64,000 bases of DNA from Lysobacterales bacterium (GTDB taxonomy: Bacteria; Pseudomonadota; Gammaproteobacteria; Xanthomonadales; SZUA-5), in NCBI GenBank assembly GCA_022841325.1, contig JALHRS010000019.1:1-64000 (forward strand), in the 5' to 3' direction. Shown here in pieces: positions 24,529 through 33,454 of this stretch. Position 1 is the first letter of the stretch; every line of letters begins with the position of its first letter. The notes beneath the pieces were generated by a model. The model was not told the origin of the DNA and searched no databases. It saw nothing but the letters and a program-made list of their open reading frames with translations. Both the position numbers and the translations under genes were made by a program.

Positions 24529-25744
24529 CGTCCTGGGCCAGAGGCTCGATGCGTTTGCGATACAGCTGCAGATTGCTGTCATTGCGGCGGTGGCGGTAAC
24601 CAATGCCAAAGTCCAGCGGCTTCGGGTCGCCCTGCGCGTAGGCCGCGCGCAAGCCAGGCTGCTGCCAGTTGTTGAACAGCGCGATCGGCGAGCCGTAGCG
24701 GCCGTACAGCGTGGCCTGCCACAGCGCCGGGCGGAACCACAGGTGCGGAATGCCGGAATCGTCCTGCAATACCAGGTCGCTGCGATCGAGGATCAGCTTG
24801 CGCACCAGCGAGAAATAGGGCTTGTACATCAGATACGAGGCGCTCTTCAGATAGGTCGCCTGCGGATCGAAATCGGTAATGTAGTCCAGGTACTGCGGCG
24901 TGCGCCGGAGCCCGCCATCACCAAGGTCGGCCGCGAAGTACTGGATCCGCCGGAAGCCCGCATCCTGCGGCAGAAAGTAGTCGATCTCGACCCCGGCGAT
25001 GGCGCCCTGCGGCGGCCTGGCCACCAGTGCGGCATCGGCCCGACACAGCTGTCCGGACGGGGTCAGCAGCACGAAACGGACGTCGAACACGGCATAGCCC
25101 GCTTCCGCCAGGAACACGAACAGGATCGGCGTGACCCCGGAAAAACGGCTGCGACGCAGGTCAACGGTCAGATCGTTGGTGCGGAAGAAACTGAATGACA
25201 GGATGGCGTACAGCGAACGCCGCACTTCGGCCAGGCCGTCCTTGATCTCCTGCGGCCGTAGCCCGGTGAAATCGGGGACCGCGCCGATCGGTTCCAGGCC
25301 GGTCAGGACCGAACTCTGCGCATCCGGGAACAGCGTCAGCAGATAAAGGGCATCAGGACCGCTGAAGGGATAGTAGATCCGCTTCGGCGAGTCTTCCGGC
25401 GCGCCGAGTTCTGCTCGGGCAAAGCGGGCGACAGGCTCGATCTGGGTCTGGCGCAGCTTGGCGAAGCTCTGCCCCAGCGTTTGCCGATGGCTCTCCAGAG
25501 CCTCGGCATCGATGCGGTCGGCCAGTTCCGACTCCAGCGGCGCCCGCAGACCGGCCAGTATCCGGGCGGTATCGTTCAGAGCACCACGATTCCATTCCGG
25601 TTCCGGACTGGCGCCCGGGCACAGATCCAGCGCCGACGCCGCGCTGCTGATCAGCAGGCCCAGCACGGCCAGCAGCAGGCTTAGGCGCGAGACTGGCAGT
25701 GGCGATCGGCGTGTCGGGCGTGCAAGTTCGGCAGCTGAGTTCAA
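24515..25744 (-). CDS. Secreted hypothetical protein
   Basis: I do not recognise this family. A TTG at 25744, overlapping the TGA stop of the permease gene (TTGA), gives 409 residues with a good signal peptide (hydrophobic LSLLLAVLGLLISSAASA). A longer frame to 25942 would overlap the permease by about 200 bases and is rejected. The mature part includes IYYPFSGPDALYLLTLFPDA, then VLTGLEPIGAVPDF, AILSFSFFRTNDLTVDL and IDYFLPQDAGFRRIQYFAAD. The regular alternation suggests a compact alpha/beta domain. It lies between the permease and the serine hydrolase in one transcription group, suggesting a joint periplasmic role. Confidence 0.65.
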   Translation of the reverse strand: MNSAAELARPTRRSPLPVSRLSLLLAVLGLLISSAASALDLCPGASPEPEWNRGALNDTARILAGLRAPLESELADRIDAEALESHRQTLGQSFAKLRQTQIEPVARFARAELGAPEDSPKRIYYPFSGPDALYLLTLFPDAQSSVLTGLEPIGAVPDFTGLRPQEIKDGLAEVRRSLYAILSFSFFRTNDLTVDLRRSRFSGVTPILFVFLAEAGYAVFDVRFVLLTPSGQLCRADAALVARPPQGAIAGVEIDYFLPQDAGFRRIQYFAADLGDGGLRRTPQYLDYITDFDPQATYLKSASYLMYKPYFSLVRKLILDRSDLVLQDDSGIPHLWFRPALWQATLYGRYGSPIALFNNWQQPGLRAAYAQGDPKPLDFGIGYRHRRNDSNLQLYRKRIEPLAQDDASP

Positions 25745-27087
25745 CGGTGGGTTTCCGGGGCATGGTGGCGCAAGGGCCAGTATCCAACAAAGGCCACGGC
25801 GATGGAGGCCAGCGACAACAAGACCGCCTGGGGCTGATTGGCCGTCAGAAACACCACCATCCAGCTGTTGAGCGCCAGAAACAGCAAACCAGCGGTCCAG
25901 CCGAAGGGGGCGCGAAAGGGTCGCGGCCGATCCGGCTCGCACCAGCGTTCACGCAGAAAGCCGACGATCACGGCGATATTGAACAGCGTCAGGGAAACGC
26001 CGATGAAATTGACCACGAACTCGAAGCTGGCGGTCAGCAACAGCAGCGTGATCAGCAGCCACTGAAAAGCGATCGCGTGTCGGGGCGAACCACCGCTGTG
26101 ACGACGCCCGAACACCGCGAACGGCCGCCAGTCATCAGCCATCGCCGCCAGCACGCGCGGTCCTGCCAGCACCATGGCACTGACCGTCGAGATCAGCGTG
26201 AACGCGATGGCCCCACCCACGATCATGCCGCCGGCCTCGCCGAACAGCGCACGCCCGGCCAGAAAACCCACGGCCAGCTCATTCTCGACCGACATCGTCC
26301 CCGGATTCACCCGCACCAGATCGGCGAAGGGCACCAGTCGCAGAAAGGCCCAGTTGACGGCCACATAGAGCAGGGTCACCAGAGCGGTGCTGGCCAGCAG
26401 CGCCAGCGGCAGATTGCGCTGCGGATTGCGCACCTCGCCGGCCACGTACAAGGCCGCGTTCCAGCCCAGATAGGCGTAGGTCACATAGACCAGGGACACG
26501 GCAAAGGCCGGATCAAATACGGTGGCGGCCAGATCCGTCTGCACCAGAGCACGTTCGGGCGCCACCAGCAGCGCGGCCACAACGATTCCGAGCATGACCA
26601 TAATCTTGAAGGCCGTGGTGATCACCTGGAATCCGGCGCCGATCTCCACGCGCAACAGGTGCAGGGCGCTGATCAGGCTGACCAGCAGCAGGGCCACAGC
26701 GGTCGGCGCCTGTGCAGCCGGCGGCCAGAGCTTGCCGAAATAGGCGGCAAAAGCCAGCGCTGCAGCGGCGATCGGGCCGGCAAACCCGGCCACCACCGAG
26801 ATCCAGCCGGCCAGGAATCCGGCGGCCGGATGAAACAACTGGGTCAGCAGCATGTATTCGCCGCCCGAGCGTGGTCTTCCAGCGCCGAGCTCGGCGTAGC
26901 AGAGCGCGCCTGCCAGCGCCGACAGCCCCCCGAGCACCCACAGCAACAGGATGGCGCGCTCGTCGGGCAAGGCGTGCACCTGATAGCTCAGCGTGGAAAA
27001 CACGCCGGTGCCGATCATGTTGGCGACCACGATGGCGCTGGCGCTCCAAAGACCCAGGCGGCGCAGTACGGGCGTGGTTTCAGGCAA
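25741..27087 (-). CDS. Amino acid permease, APC superfamily
   Basis: This is a 12-helix inner-membrane amino acid or polyamine transporter. The first helix carries the substrate-binding glycine-rich GTGVF loop (VVANMIGTGVFSTLSY), and ELGAGRPRSGGEYMLL, typical of the family, follows the second helix. TTG 27087 places the N-terminus 12 residues before the first helix. A GTG at 27162 lies in repeat DNA and is less likely, so the start is uncertain. Its substrate cannot be assigned. It heads the minus-strand group 27087-22223. Confidence 0.88.
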   Translation of the reverse strand: MPETTPVLRRLGLWSASAIVVANMIGTGVFSTLSYQVHALPDERAILLLWVLGGLSALAGALCYAELGAGRPRSGGEYMLLTQLFHPAAGFLAGWISVVAGFAGPIAAAALAFAAYFGKLWPPAAQAPTAVALLLVSLISALHLLRVEIGAGFQVITTAFKIMVMLGIVVAALLVAPERALVQTDLAATVFDPAFAVSLVYVTYAYLGWNAALYVAGEVRNPQRNLPLALLASTALVTLLYVAVNWAFLRLVPFADLVRVNPGTMSVENELAVGFLAGRALFGEAGGMIVGGAIAFTLISTVSAMVLAGPRVLAAMADDWRPFAVFGRRHSGGSPRHAIAFQWLLITLLLLTASFEFVVNFIGVSLTLFNIAVIVGFLRERWCEPDRPRPFRAPFGWTAGLLFLALNSWMVVFLTANQPQAVLLSLASIAVAFVGYWPLRHHAPETHR

Positions 27088-27151
27088 GCAGGAGGTCCGG
27101 CAAGGGGCAATCAGGGCAGTATGCCGATCTGGACGGCTCGCGCGTAATGGT

Positions 27152-27214
27152 GGTGGGAGCACTCGCGGCTGAAGCCGCTCCCACGGGTCGCGGATCGCCC
27201 TCTGTGGGAGCGGG
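27152..27214. repeat. Pair of REP-like palindromes
   Basis: GTGGGAGCACTCGCGGCTGA continues to GCCGCTCCCAC, a closed palindrome. A second copy, CTGTGGGAGCGGGCTCTGCC then CGCGAG, lies in direct continuation. It sits upstream of the permease gene and downstream of murL. Confidence 0.75.
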
Positions 27215-27298
27215 CTCTGCCCGCGAGCTCATCTTGCCTGGTCAGCCCAGCTTGTCACGCGGCGCCTGCGGCTCAACGTGACCTACAAACAACGTGAG

Positions 27299-28633
27299 CT
27301 ACAACAGCGAGCGCAGTCGCTCCGGAACCCGATGCTCGGTCGAGGGCTGCAACATCGGCGCCATCGTCAGTGCCGAGGCATCGATCCGGGGCAGGATCTG
27401 TTGCTGGAAACGCTGCACGATCAAGTCTTCACGCCAGTCGGCGCGTTCGCACAGCGCCAGCAGGGCGGCGCGCGACTCGCGGCCTTCGCCCACGCACTCG
27501 AAGGGCTTGGTCGCACCGAACTCGAGCAGGGCGTCGAAACCGTCGATCTGCTCACCTTCATCCAGCAGATTGCGGCCGAAAATGGCCAGCAGTGCCGGCT
27601 TGCTCATGAACGGCGCCAGCGCCAGAAACACGAAGCGACACTTCGGGCATTCGCCGCACCAGCGCGAGGACGGCCGGGCGCCAAGGATGCGGAAGTTGCG
27701 GTTGCAGCTGGAAAACAGCGAGTGATAGCGGGTCAGACGGGCAAAGCGCTCGGTCACGGCCAGTTCCGACAGCGGTCGCAGCAACGAGTAGTAACCCAGA
27801 TCTGCAGCCACATGCGCCTGCAGATAGTCGGCAAACAGCGACTCGAAGCGCAGGCTCTTGCTCCATTGATGGTTGATGTCCAGCTCGTTTTCGCTGAAGT
27901 TGCCGACGCTGGCAGAGGCCTCGTTCGAAAACACGATCTCGTCATAGCCGTAGAGCAGTGCCGCCAGCACCAGAATCGCCGAGTTGATCGCCGTCACCGG
28001 GATATGGCCATTCCAGGCGCCCTGGCGATTGAGTTCGAACAGTTCCGGAGCGATGGCTCTGTCAATATTGAGTAGCGGCTGCCCGGTGGCCTGGGCGCAG
28101 GCGCGGATCAGATCGGAACGACCGATCCAGACCACGGCAAAGGCCTCGCCGGCCTGCTTCAGGGTTTCGATGCTGACCAGGGAATCCTTGCCGCCACCGA
28201 TGGGCACCAGTGCTCGCCTGGGCAAGCCAAGCTCAGCCGCTGCCGGCGCCGCAGCCGCATCCCGGGGAAAGCGGATCCGGGCGCGCAGATCCAGTCCGTT
28301 CTGATGGGCAAATTCGCCGAGGCCATGCAGATAGGTTTCGTTGAGCAGATCGGCCAGCGCCGGGTCCGGCTGGGTGCCGGCAAACTCGATGCGTTCGGGC
28401 ACCAGCGCCTTGTAGTAGCTGACCCCGGCAATCCCGTGCAGCAACCGCAGCGCCTGCGCAAAAGCCTGCTCGCGACCGACCGGCACGCGGGCCGGGGCGC
28501 CGGGAAAGCGGATGCGCTCGACCATCGGCGGGCCGTCGTCAAAGGCATAGCCCAGCGTGACCTCGCCGTCGGCATACGCGGCCTCGGTCAGGCGAAAGAC
28601 CTCGGCGTATGGGCGGGTGGAAGTCGGGCTCAT
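27299..28633 (-). CDS. murL: MurL-type UDP-MurNAc-L-Ala-L-Glu epimerase
   Basis: This 444-residue protein resembles MurL, the epimerase known from Xanthomonas. MurL turns UDP-MurNAc-L-Ala-L-Glu into the D-Glu form, bypassing the usual glutamate racemase/MurD route of peptidoglycan synthesis. It has a PP-loop-like ATP site PIGGGKDS (residues about 144-151), ELDINHQWSKSLRFE and a WCGECPKC cysteine cluster in the C-terminal third, all consistent with an ATP-activating enzyme. The partner ligase MurD2 is not in this window. Its neighbour lysC-lysA makes diaminopimelate and lysine. Start ATG 28633 follows the proximal repeat DNA. The family call comes from memory of the motif layout, so it needs a profile check. 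Confidence 0.75.
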   Translation of the reverse strand: MSPTSTRPYAEVFRLTEAAYADGEVTLGYAFDDGPPMVERIRFPGAPARVPVGREQAFAQALRLLHGIAGVSYYKALVPERIEFAGTQPDPALADLLNETYLHGLGEFAHQNGLDLRARIRFPRDAAAAPAAAELGLPRRALVPIGGGKDSLVSIETLKQAGEAFAVVWIGRSDLIRACAQATGQPLLNIDRAIAPELFELNRQGAWNGHIPVTAINSAILVLAALLYGYDEIVFSNEASASVGNFSENELDINHQWSKSLRFESLFADYLQAHVAADLGYYSLLRPLSELAVTERFARLTRYHSLFSSCNRNFRILGARPSSRWCGECPKCRFVFLALAPFMSKPALLAIFGRNLLDEGEQIDGFDALLEFGATKPFECVGEGRESRAALLALCERADWREDLIVQRFQQQILPRIDASALTMAPMLQPSTEHRVPERLRSLL

Positions 28634-28657
28634 GCGCGGATCTCGGAGATGGGGCAA

Positions 28658-28849
28658 GGGGAACGGGGCACGGGGCACGGGAGTTGCGGGGAATATGGGA
28701 CCTCAGGCTCTGCGCTCTTCCCCTGCCCCCTGCCCCTTGCCCCCTGCCCCGCTGGGGAACGGGGCACGGGGCACGGGAGTTGCGGGGAATATGGGATCTC
28801 AGGGTCTGCGCTCTTCCCCTGCCCCCTGCCCCTTGCCCCCTGCCCCGCT
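28658..28849. repeat. Two tandem 96-bp units with G-quadruplex and C-rich arms
   Basis: Copies at 28658-28753 and 28754-28849 differ at only two positions (near ACCTCAGGCTC versus ATCTCAGGGTC). Each begins with four G-runs in 20 bases (GGGGAACGGGGCACGGGGCA) and ends with C-runs such as CCCCTGCCCCCTGCCCC. The arms are partly complementary, and the G-runs fit a G-quadruplex pattern. It lies between lysC-lysA and murL. Confidence 0.9.
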
Positions 28850-28858
28850 CTTGCAAGC

Positions 28859-31465
28859 TCAAATGGAATCGTCATAGACCTCTCGCACCAGACCACGCAG
28901 GTTGTAGTTGGAAGCCATGGAAGCGCCGTAGGCACCGGCATTGGCAATCAGCACCACATCGCCCTCGGCAGACGCCGGCAGCAGCCGATCGCGTCCCAGG
29001 ATATCGCCCGATTCGCAGATCGGCCCGACCACCTGCCAGCGTCCGGCGGCGGGTTCATCGAGGCGGCTGAGATTGACGATTTCGTGCCAGGCCTCGTACA
29101 GCGCCGGACGCAACAGGGTATGCATGCCGGCATCGATGCCCAGGAACTGGGCGCCACTCTTGCGCTTGGTCTGATTGACCCGTGCCAGCAGCACGCCGGC
29201 CTCGGCCACCAGATAGCGTCCAGGTTCTATCCACAACTGGTAGCGCGGATACATGGCCTTGACCTCGGCCAGTGCGGCGTCTAGTTCGCCCAGGTCCAGC
29301 GCCGGCTCGCCGGGCTCATGCGGTACACCCAGGCCGCCACCGATATCCACAAAGCGCAGCGCCGGAAAACGCTCGGCCAGCGCCGCCAGATCCGAGTACA
29401 CCGATTTCCAGTGGCCGACATCGAAGATGCCACTGCCGAGGTGGGCATGCAGGCCGACGATGATCGCACCGGCGCGGCGGGCGCTGGCGACGGCCTGCTC
29501 CAGATCGGCCAGACCGATGCCGAACTTGCTCTTCTCGCCGCCGGTCTTGACCTTGTCGTGGTGGCCTAGGCCGCGTCCCAGATCGAAGCGCAGCAGAATC
29601 TCGCGGCCGTCCCAGAGCTCGGCCCAGTCATCGAGCAGGGCCAGATTGTCGACGGTGACATGAACCCCGAGTTCGAGCGCCTGCTGGTACTCGGCGCGCG
29701 CCGCAAAATTCGGTGTGAACAGGATCTGGTCCAGCGGCAGCTCGGGCAGCGACTGGCGTATGTGGGCCAGTTCGCCGCTGGAGACGCACTCCATGCCGAA
29801 ACCCAGGGCCGCCAGCCGCCGCAGTATCCGCGGATGCGGATTGGCCTTGATGGCGTAGTAACGGCGATCGACCGCGCCGAGATCCAGCAAACCCTGAGCC
29901 CGCGCGCGGATCACGCTGTCGGCGTAGACATAGGTCGGCGTGCCGGCGCCAGCGTGATCCAGCAGCGCCGGTCTGACGCCATGCCACCAGCTGGGCTGCG
30001 GTGCCGGCCGCAGGCCTTCGAGCTCGCGCCAGGCCGGTCCGAACACCGGATCACCCTCGGCACCGGTCAGGCGGGCGCGCACCAGCAGGGCATGCAGACT
30101 GGGAACCACGCCGTCGGCATCAGCCGCGTCGATGACGAAGGTCAGATTCAGATTGTTGGAGGATTGCGATACCAGATGCACCCGCCGGGCACCGACCTCG
30201 GCCAGCAGTTCGCTCAAACGATGCATCATGCCGCGCATGCCACGCCCCACCAGCGTGACCGCGGCACAGGGCGCGATCACCTTGACCCGGCAGACCTGGG
30301 CCAGATCGCTGCACAGCGCCTCCAGGGTGCCGGCATCCAGCAGGTTGTCGCTGGGATCCAGCGACACGGTCACATTGGTCTCGGCCGAGCCGATCAGATC
30401 CACCGACAGTCCATGGCGCTTGAAGATGCCGAAGACATCCGCCAGGAAACCCACCTGTTGCCACATGCCGATGGATTCCATCGACACCAGGGTGATGCCG
30501 TTGCGCATCGAGATCGCCTTGACGCTGGGCGCGCCCGCGGCTGATTCGGCGCTGATCTCGGTGCCTGGAAAATCCGGGCGCTCGGTGTCCTTGATCCACA
30601 GGGGCACGCGCACCTCGCGCACCGGAGCGATCGCGCGCGGGTGCAGCACCTTGGCGCCGGTGGTGGCGATCTCCTGGGCCTCGTCGTAGTCCAGCTGCCG
30701 CAGCAGGCGGGCATCGGGAACCAGCCGCGGATTGGCGCTGAACATGCCCGGCACATCAGTCCAGATCTCGACCCGATCGGCACCGAGCAACGCGCCGAAA
30801 TAGCTGGCCGAGGTGTCCGATCCGCCACGCCCCAGCAACACCGTATCGCCCTGCGGCTGGCGCGCGATGAAGCCCTGAGTGATGAACAGCGAGCCACGCG
30901 CTCGCAGATCATCCCGAATGGCGACACTCGGGCGCGGATCGCAGATGGCGCTCAGATAGCGCGACCAGTCGGTCTGGATCGCCTGTTCGCGACTGGTCAG
31001 GTAGTCGCGCGCATCCAGCCACTGCAAATCCAGACCCAGACTGGCCAGAAAGCGTGCGCCGATGGTGCTGGACCAGAGTTCGCCCTGGGCCAGCAGTTCG
31101 GCCTGCCAGGCAAAAGCCCCCGAGGCCGCACGCACATCGCTGACCAGCCGCCGCAGCGCATCCACGCGAGGATTCAGAAACTCGCTGGCCAGACCAAGCT
31201 CGAGCGCAAAGCCGCGATGGCGCTCGATCAGGGCCTCGGCTCCAGCAGCCATTGCCGCGGCATCGCCGTGCTGCGCGGCCATGGCCTTGAGCGCATCGGT
31301 GACCCCGGACAGGGCCGAGACCACCGTCAGCACCTGCAGGCCTTCGTTCTGGCGAGCACTCATCAGGCGCCCGATGTTCTCCCAGCGATGCCGCCTGGAC
31401 ACGCTGGTGCCTCCGAATTTCAGGACTACCCAGCGCGAATCAGCGGCAGCAGAAATCACGGGCAA
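28859..31465 (-). CDS. lysC-lysA: Bifunctional aspartate kinase / diaminopimelate decarboxylase
   Basis: This is an 868-residue fusion of the first and last enzymes of lysine synthesis. Residues about 10-300 are aspartate kinase (KFGGTSVS near residue 16, then GRGGSDTSASYFGALLGA). Two ACT regulatory domains follow (about 310-460). From about 490 to the end is the PLP-dependent decarboxylase, with the Lys in YAIKANPHP, the HLGSGI and GGGLGVPHEPGE phosphate-binding region and the CESGDILGRDRLLP motif. This fusion is typical of Xanthomonadales. Feedback by lysine is likely through the ACT domains. The divergent gene at 31685 is unrelated. Confidence 0.96.
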   Translation of the reverse strand: MPVISAAADSRWVVLKFGGTSVSRRHRWENIGRLMSARQNEGLQVLTVVSALSGVTDALKAMAAQHGDAAAMAAGAEALIERHRGFALELGLASEFLNPRVDALRRLVSDVRAASGAFAWQAELLAQGELWSSTIGARFLASLGLDLQWLDARDYLTSREQAIQTDWSRYLSAICDPRPSVAIRDDLRARGSLFITQGFIARQPQGDTVLLGRGGSDTSASYFGALLGADRVEIWTDVPGMFSANPRLVPDARLLRQLDYDEAQEIATTGAKVLHPRAIAPVREVRVPLWIKDTERPDFPGTEISAESAAGAPSVKAISMRNGITLVSMESIGMWQQVGFLADVFGIFKRHGLSVDLIGSAETNVTVSLDPSDNLLDAGTLEALCSDLAQVCRVKVIAPCAAVTLVGRGMRGMMHRLSELLAEVGARRVHLVSQSSNNLNLTFVIDAADADGVVPSLHALLVRARLTGAEGDPVFGPAWRELEGLRPAPQPSWWHGVRPALLDHAGAGTPTYVYADSVIRARAQGLLDLGAVDRRYYAIKANPHPRILRRLAALGFGMECVSSGELAHIRQSLPELPLDQILFTPNFAARAEYQQALELGVHVTVDNLALLDDWAELWDGREILLRFDLGRGLGHHDKVKTGGEKSKFGIGLADLEQAVASARRAGAIIVGLHAHLGSGIFDVGHWKSVYSDLAALAERFPALRFVDIGGGLGVPHEPGEPALDLGELDAALAEVKAMYPRYQLWIEPGRYLVAEAGVLLARVNQTKRKSGAQFLGIDAGMHTLLRPALYEAWHEIVNLSRLDEPAAGRWQVVGPICESGDILGRDRLLPASAEGDVVLIANAGAYGASMASNYNLRGLVREVYDDSI

Positions 31466-31684
31466 TGCCCTCTGGAATGATCAGATCGCGCTATGATGCA
31501 CCGCAGCGAAGGCGATGGGCTATGAAGTTGTTGCAACGCGGTATCGGGGTAGTTGCGACCGTCCGTCGGACCGTTCGGTTTTGCTTCAGGTTTCGTTGAC
31601 AGGACCGCAGTCGGCCAGTAACCTTCGCATCGCTATGCGTCCAGCGCACCCTTTGCCTGCTGCCGTCATCAAGGAATCAAAACA

Positions 31685-32344
31685 ATGAAAATGCGCACCA
31701 TCCTCATCGCTGCTGCCATCACTGCCGCGCTCGCGCCGGCTCTCGCCATCGCCAAGAACCCGACCCTGGGTCGTGGTGTGCACGGTACCGCCCGCGCTGG
31801 CGCTCCGGACGGCGTGGCCACGTCGAACTTCATCGTTAACCTCGGCGGCATCAACACCGATGCGCTGTGCGGCAATGCCGCCACCCCGGGCGCCGGCAAC
31901 ACCGTTGTCTCGGTCAACCTCGGCAAGAATGCGGTTGTCACCGGTGTCGGTGGCGTGGGTTCGTACACCTCGTTCACGCCGAGCTGGCGCTCGGAAGTCA
32001 CCGCGATCTTCCGCGGCAATGACCCGCTGCAGTCGATCCAGCTGGGCTTCTCGAACGATGACAGCGCAGGTGTGGCCAATTACAACATCCCGGTGATCGA
32101 TCTGACCGGTCAGTCGCTGTCGAACATCAACACCGGCAACGCCGGCGTGTTGAACATCGAGCTGTGCGAAACCTTCGCCGATGGCACCGTCAGCCCGGAT
32201 GCGACCTTTGCCGCCGGTGCCAATCTGCAGATTGCTTACTACGTCCCGGCCGTTCCGGCCCCGGCGATGAGCACCTGGAGCATGCTGGCCATGCTGCTGG
32301 GCTTCGGTCTGGTTGGTGGTCTGGCGATCCGTCGCTTCTCCTGA
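31685..32344 (+). CDS. Secreted protein with an IPTL/PEP-CTERM-like C-terminal sorting tail
   Basis: This 219-residue protein has an N-terminal signal peptide (residues 1-23) and AAGGA-like ribosome site AAGGAATC upstream. The middle is low-complexity, Gly/Asn/Thr-rich beta sequence with a cysteine pair (Cys about 61 and 161). The C-terminus has the tripartite layout of sorting tails: PAPAMSTWSMLA, a hydrophobic helix (MLLGFGLVGGLA) and the basic end IRRFS. This matches the general pattern of IPTL-CTERM or related tails read by exosortase-like enzymes, but the motif is a variant. A strong terminator follows directly. The biological role is unknown. Confidence 0.75.
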   Translation: MKMRTILIAAAITAALAPALAIAKNPTLGRGVHGTARAGAPDGVATSNFIVNLGGINTDALCGNAATPGAGNTVVSVNLGKNAVVTGVGGVGSYTSFTPSWRSEVTAIFRGNDPLQSIQLGFSNDDSAGVANYNIPVIDLTGQSLSNINTGNAGVLNIELCETFADGTVSPDATFAAGANLQIAYYVPAVPAPAMSTWSMLAMLLGFGLVGGLAIRRFS

Positions 32345-32383
32345 GTAAAGCCTCTGGCGACCTTCGGGTCGCCATAAGCTCCG

Positions 32384-32414
32384 AGACGCCCGCCTAGTGC
32401 GGGCGTCTTGCTTT
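32384..32414 (+). terminator. Rho-independent terminator
   Basis: GACGCCCGC-CTAGT-GCGGGCGTC forms a 9-bp stem (32385-32393 with 32399-32407), followed by TTGCTTT. A weaker hairpin GCGACCTTCGGGTCGC precedes it. It ends the 31685 transcript. Confidence 0.85.
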
Positions 32415-32478
32415 CAGCGGCAGCAAAGTCCAGTCTGTTCGGCCGTCCATCTGCAGGGCCGAGCGAGGGCCCGATGCC

Positions 32479-33354
32479 ATGCTGAGACCCTTCGTACAGA
32501 TTGATGTGTTCACCGCCGTCCCGCTGGCTGGCAATCCGGTGGCCGTGGTGCTCGATGCCAACGGTCTCGATGACGCCACCATGCAGCGCTTTGCGCGCTG
32601 GACCAATCTGTCGGAAACCACCTTCGTGCTGGCACCCGGCACGCCCAAGGCCAGCTACCGCGTGCGGATCTTCACACCGATGGCGGAGCTGCCCTTTGCC
32701 GGCCATCCCAGCGTGGGCACAGCCTGGGCACTGCTCGATGCCGGATTGATCAAGACCGACTCGGGGCCGCTGTACCAGGAATGCAATGCCGGCCTGCTGC
32801 CGATCAGCGTGGAACACAGCGGCGCTGCGCGCGTGGTTTCGGTGCAGGCTCCACTGGCCCGTCGCAGCGCCATCAGCCCCGAGTACATCGAGGCCCTGCC
32901 GCGCGCCGTGGGCGGTATCGGTGCCAGCGTCGGAGAACGCCCGATCCTGTCGGACGTAGGTGCGCGCTGGGTCCTGCTGGAATTACCCAGCCGGGCCCAG
33001 GTGCGCTCACTGATTCCGGACATGGAACTGATTGCGTCGATCAGCCAGGCCGTCCGTGCCGAGGGTCTGGCGGTGTTTTCGTTTGAACCCGAGCAGGCTG
33101 TACCGCTGGAACTGCGAGCCTTCGCCCCCGCGACTGGCGTACCCGAAGATCCGGTGACCGGCAGCGCCCATGCCGCGGTCGGTGACTGGCTCAACACCCA
33201 GGGGCGATTGCAGGCTATGGGCGGACGTTATCCGGCCAGCCAGGGCAGCGCGGTGGGGCGCAATGGCGAAGTCCACGTCAGCGCCTCAAACGATGGCCGG
33301 GTGTCCATAGGCGGCCGTTGCTGCGCCCTGATTCGCGGCGCCGTCGACCTCTGA
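32479..33354 (+). CDS. PhzF family isomerase/epimerase-like protein
   Basis: This is a 291-residue cytoplasmic protein of the PhzF family, which has a duplicated diaminopimelate-epimerase-like fold. The catalytic Glu is in NLSETTFV (Glu about 46). The family segments FTPMAELPFAGHPSVGTAW and APATGVPEDPVTGSAHAAVG are intact. The family isomerises compounds such as trans-2,3-dihydro-3-hydroxyanthranilate, but most members have unknown substrates and there is no phenazine cluster here. GAGGG precedes ATG 32479 by nine bases. The next gene, a lipoprotein, lies 100 bases downstream on the same strand. Confidence 0.92.
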   Translation: MLRPFVQIDVFTAVPLAGNPVAVVLDANGLDDATMQRFARWTNLSETTFVLAPGTPKASYRVRIFTPMAELPFAGHPSVGTAWALLDAGLIKTDSGPLYQECNAGLLPISVEHSGAARVVSVQAPLARRSAISPEYIEALPRAVGGIGASVGERPILSDVGARWVLLELPSRAQVRSLIPDMELIASISQAVRAEGLAVFSFEPEQAVPLELRAFAPATGVPEDPVTGSAHAAVGDWLNTQGRLQAMGGRYPASQGSAVGRNGEVHVSASNDGRVSIGGRCCALIRGAVDL

Positions 33355-33454
33355 TCGCGCCGGCTTGGGGAACGGAAGTCGCCCGCTGTGGTCTGAACCA
33401 AGCCGCGAGACCTGCAATCGCCATTCCAACCCGCTCATGATCGAGGAAACCCCT

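Noticed and set aside
28557-28877. Overlapping frames in the 96-bp tandem repeat
   Set aside because: They arise because the unit length is a multiple of three. The peptides are repeats of Pro/Leu/Ala or Arg/Gly with no start context.
31522-31602. 26-codon open frame upstream of the CTERM-like gene
   Set aside because: It has a weak ribosome site and Arg/Val-rich sequence without support. It could be a leader peptide but nothing proves it.
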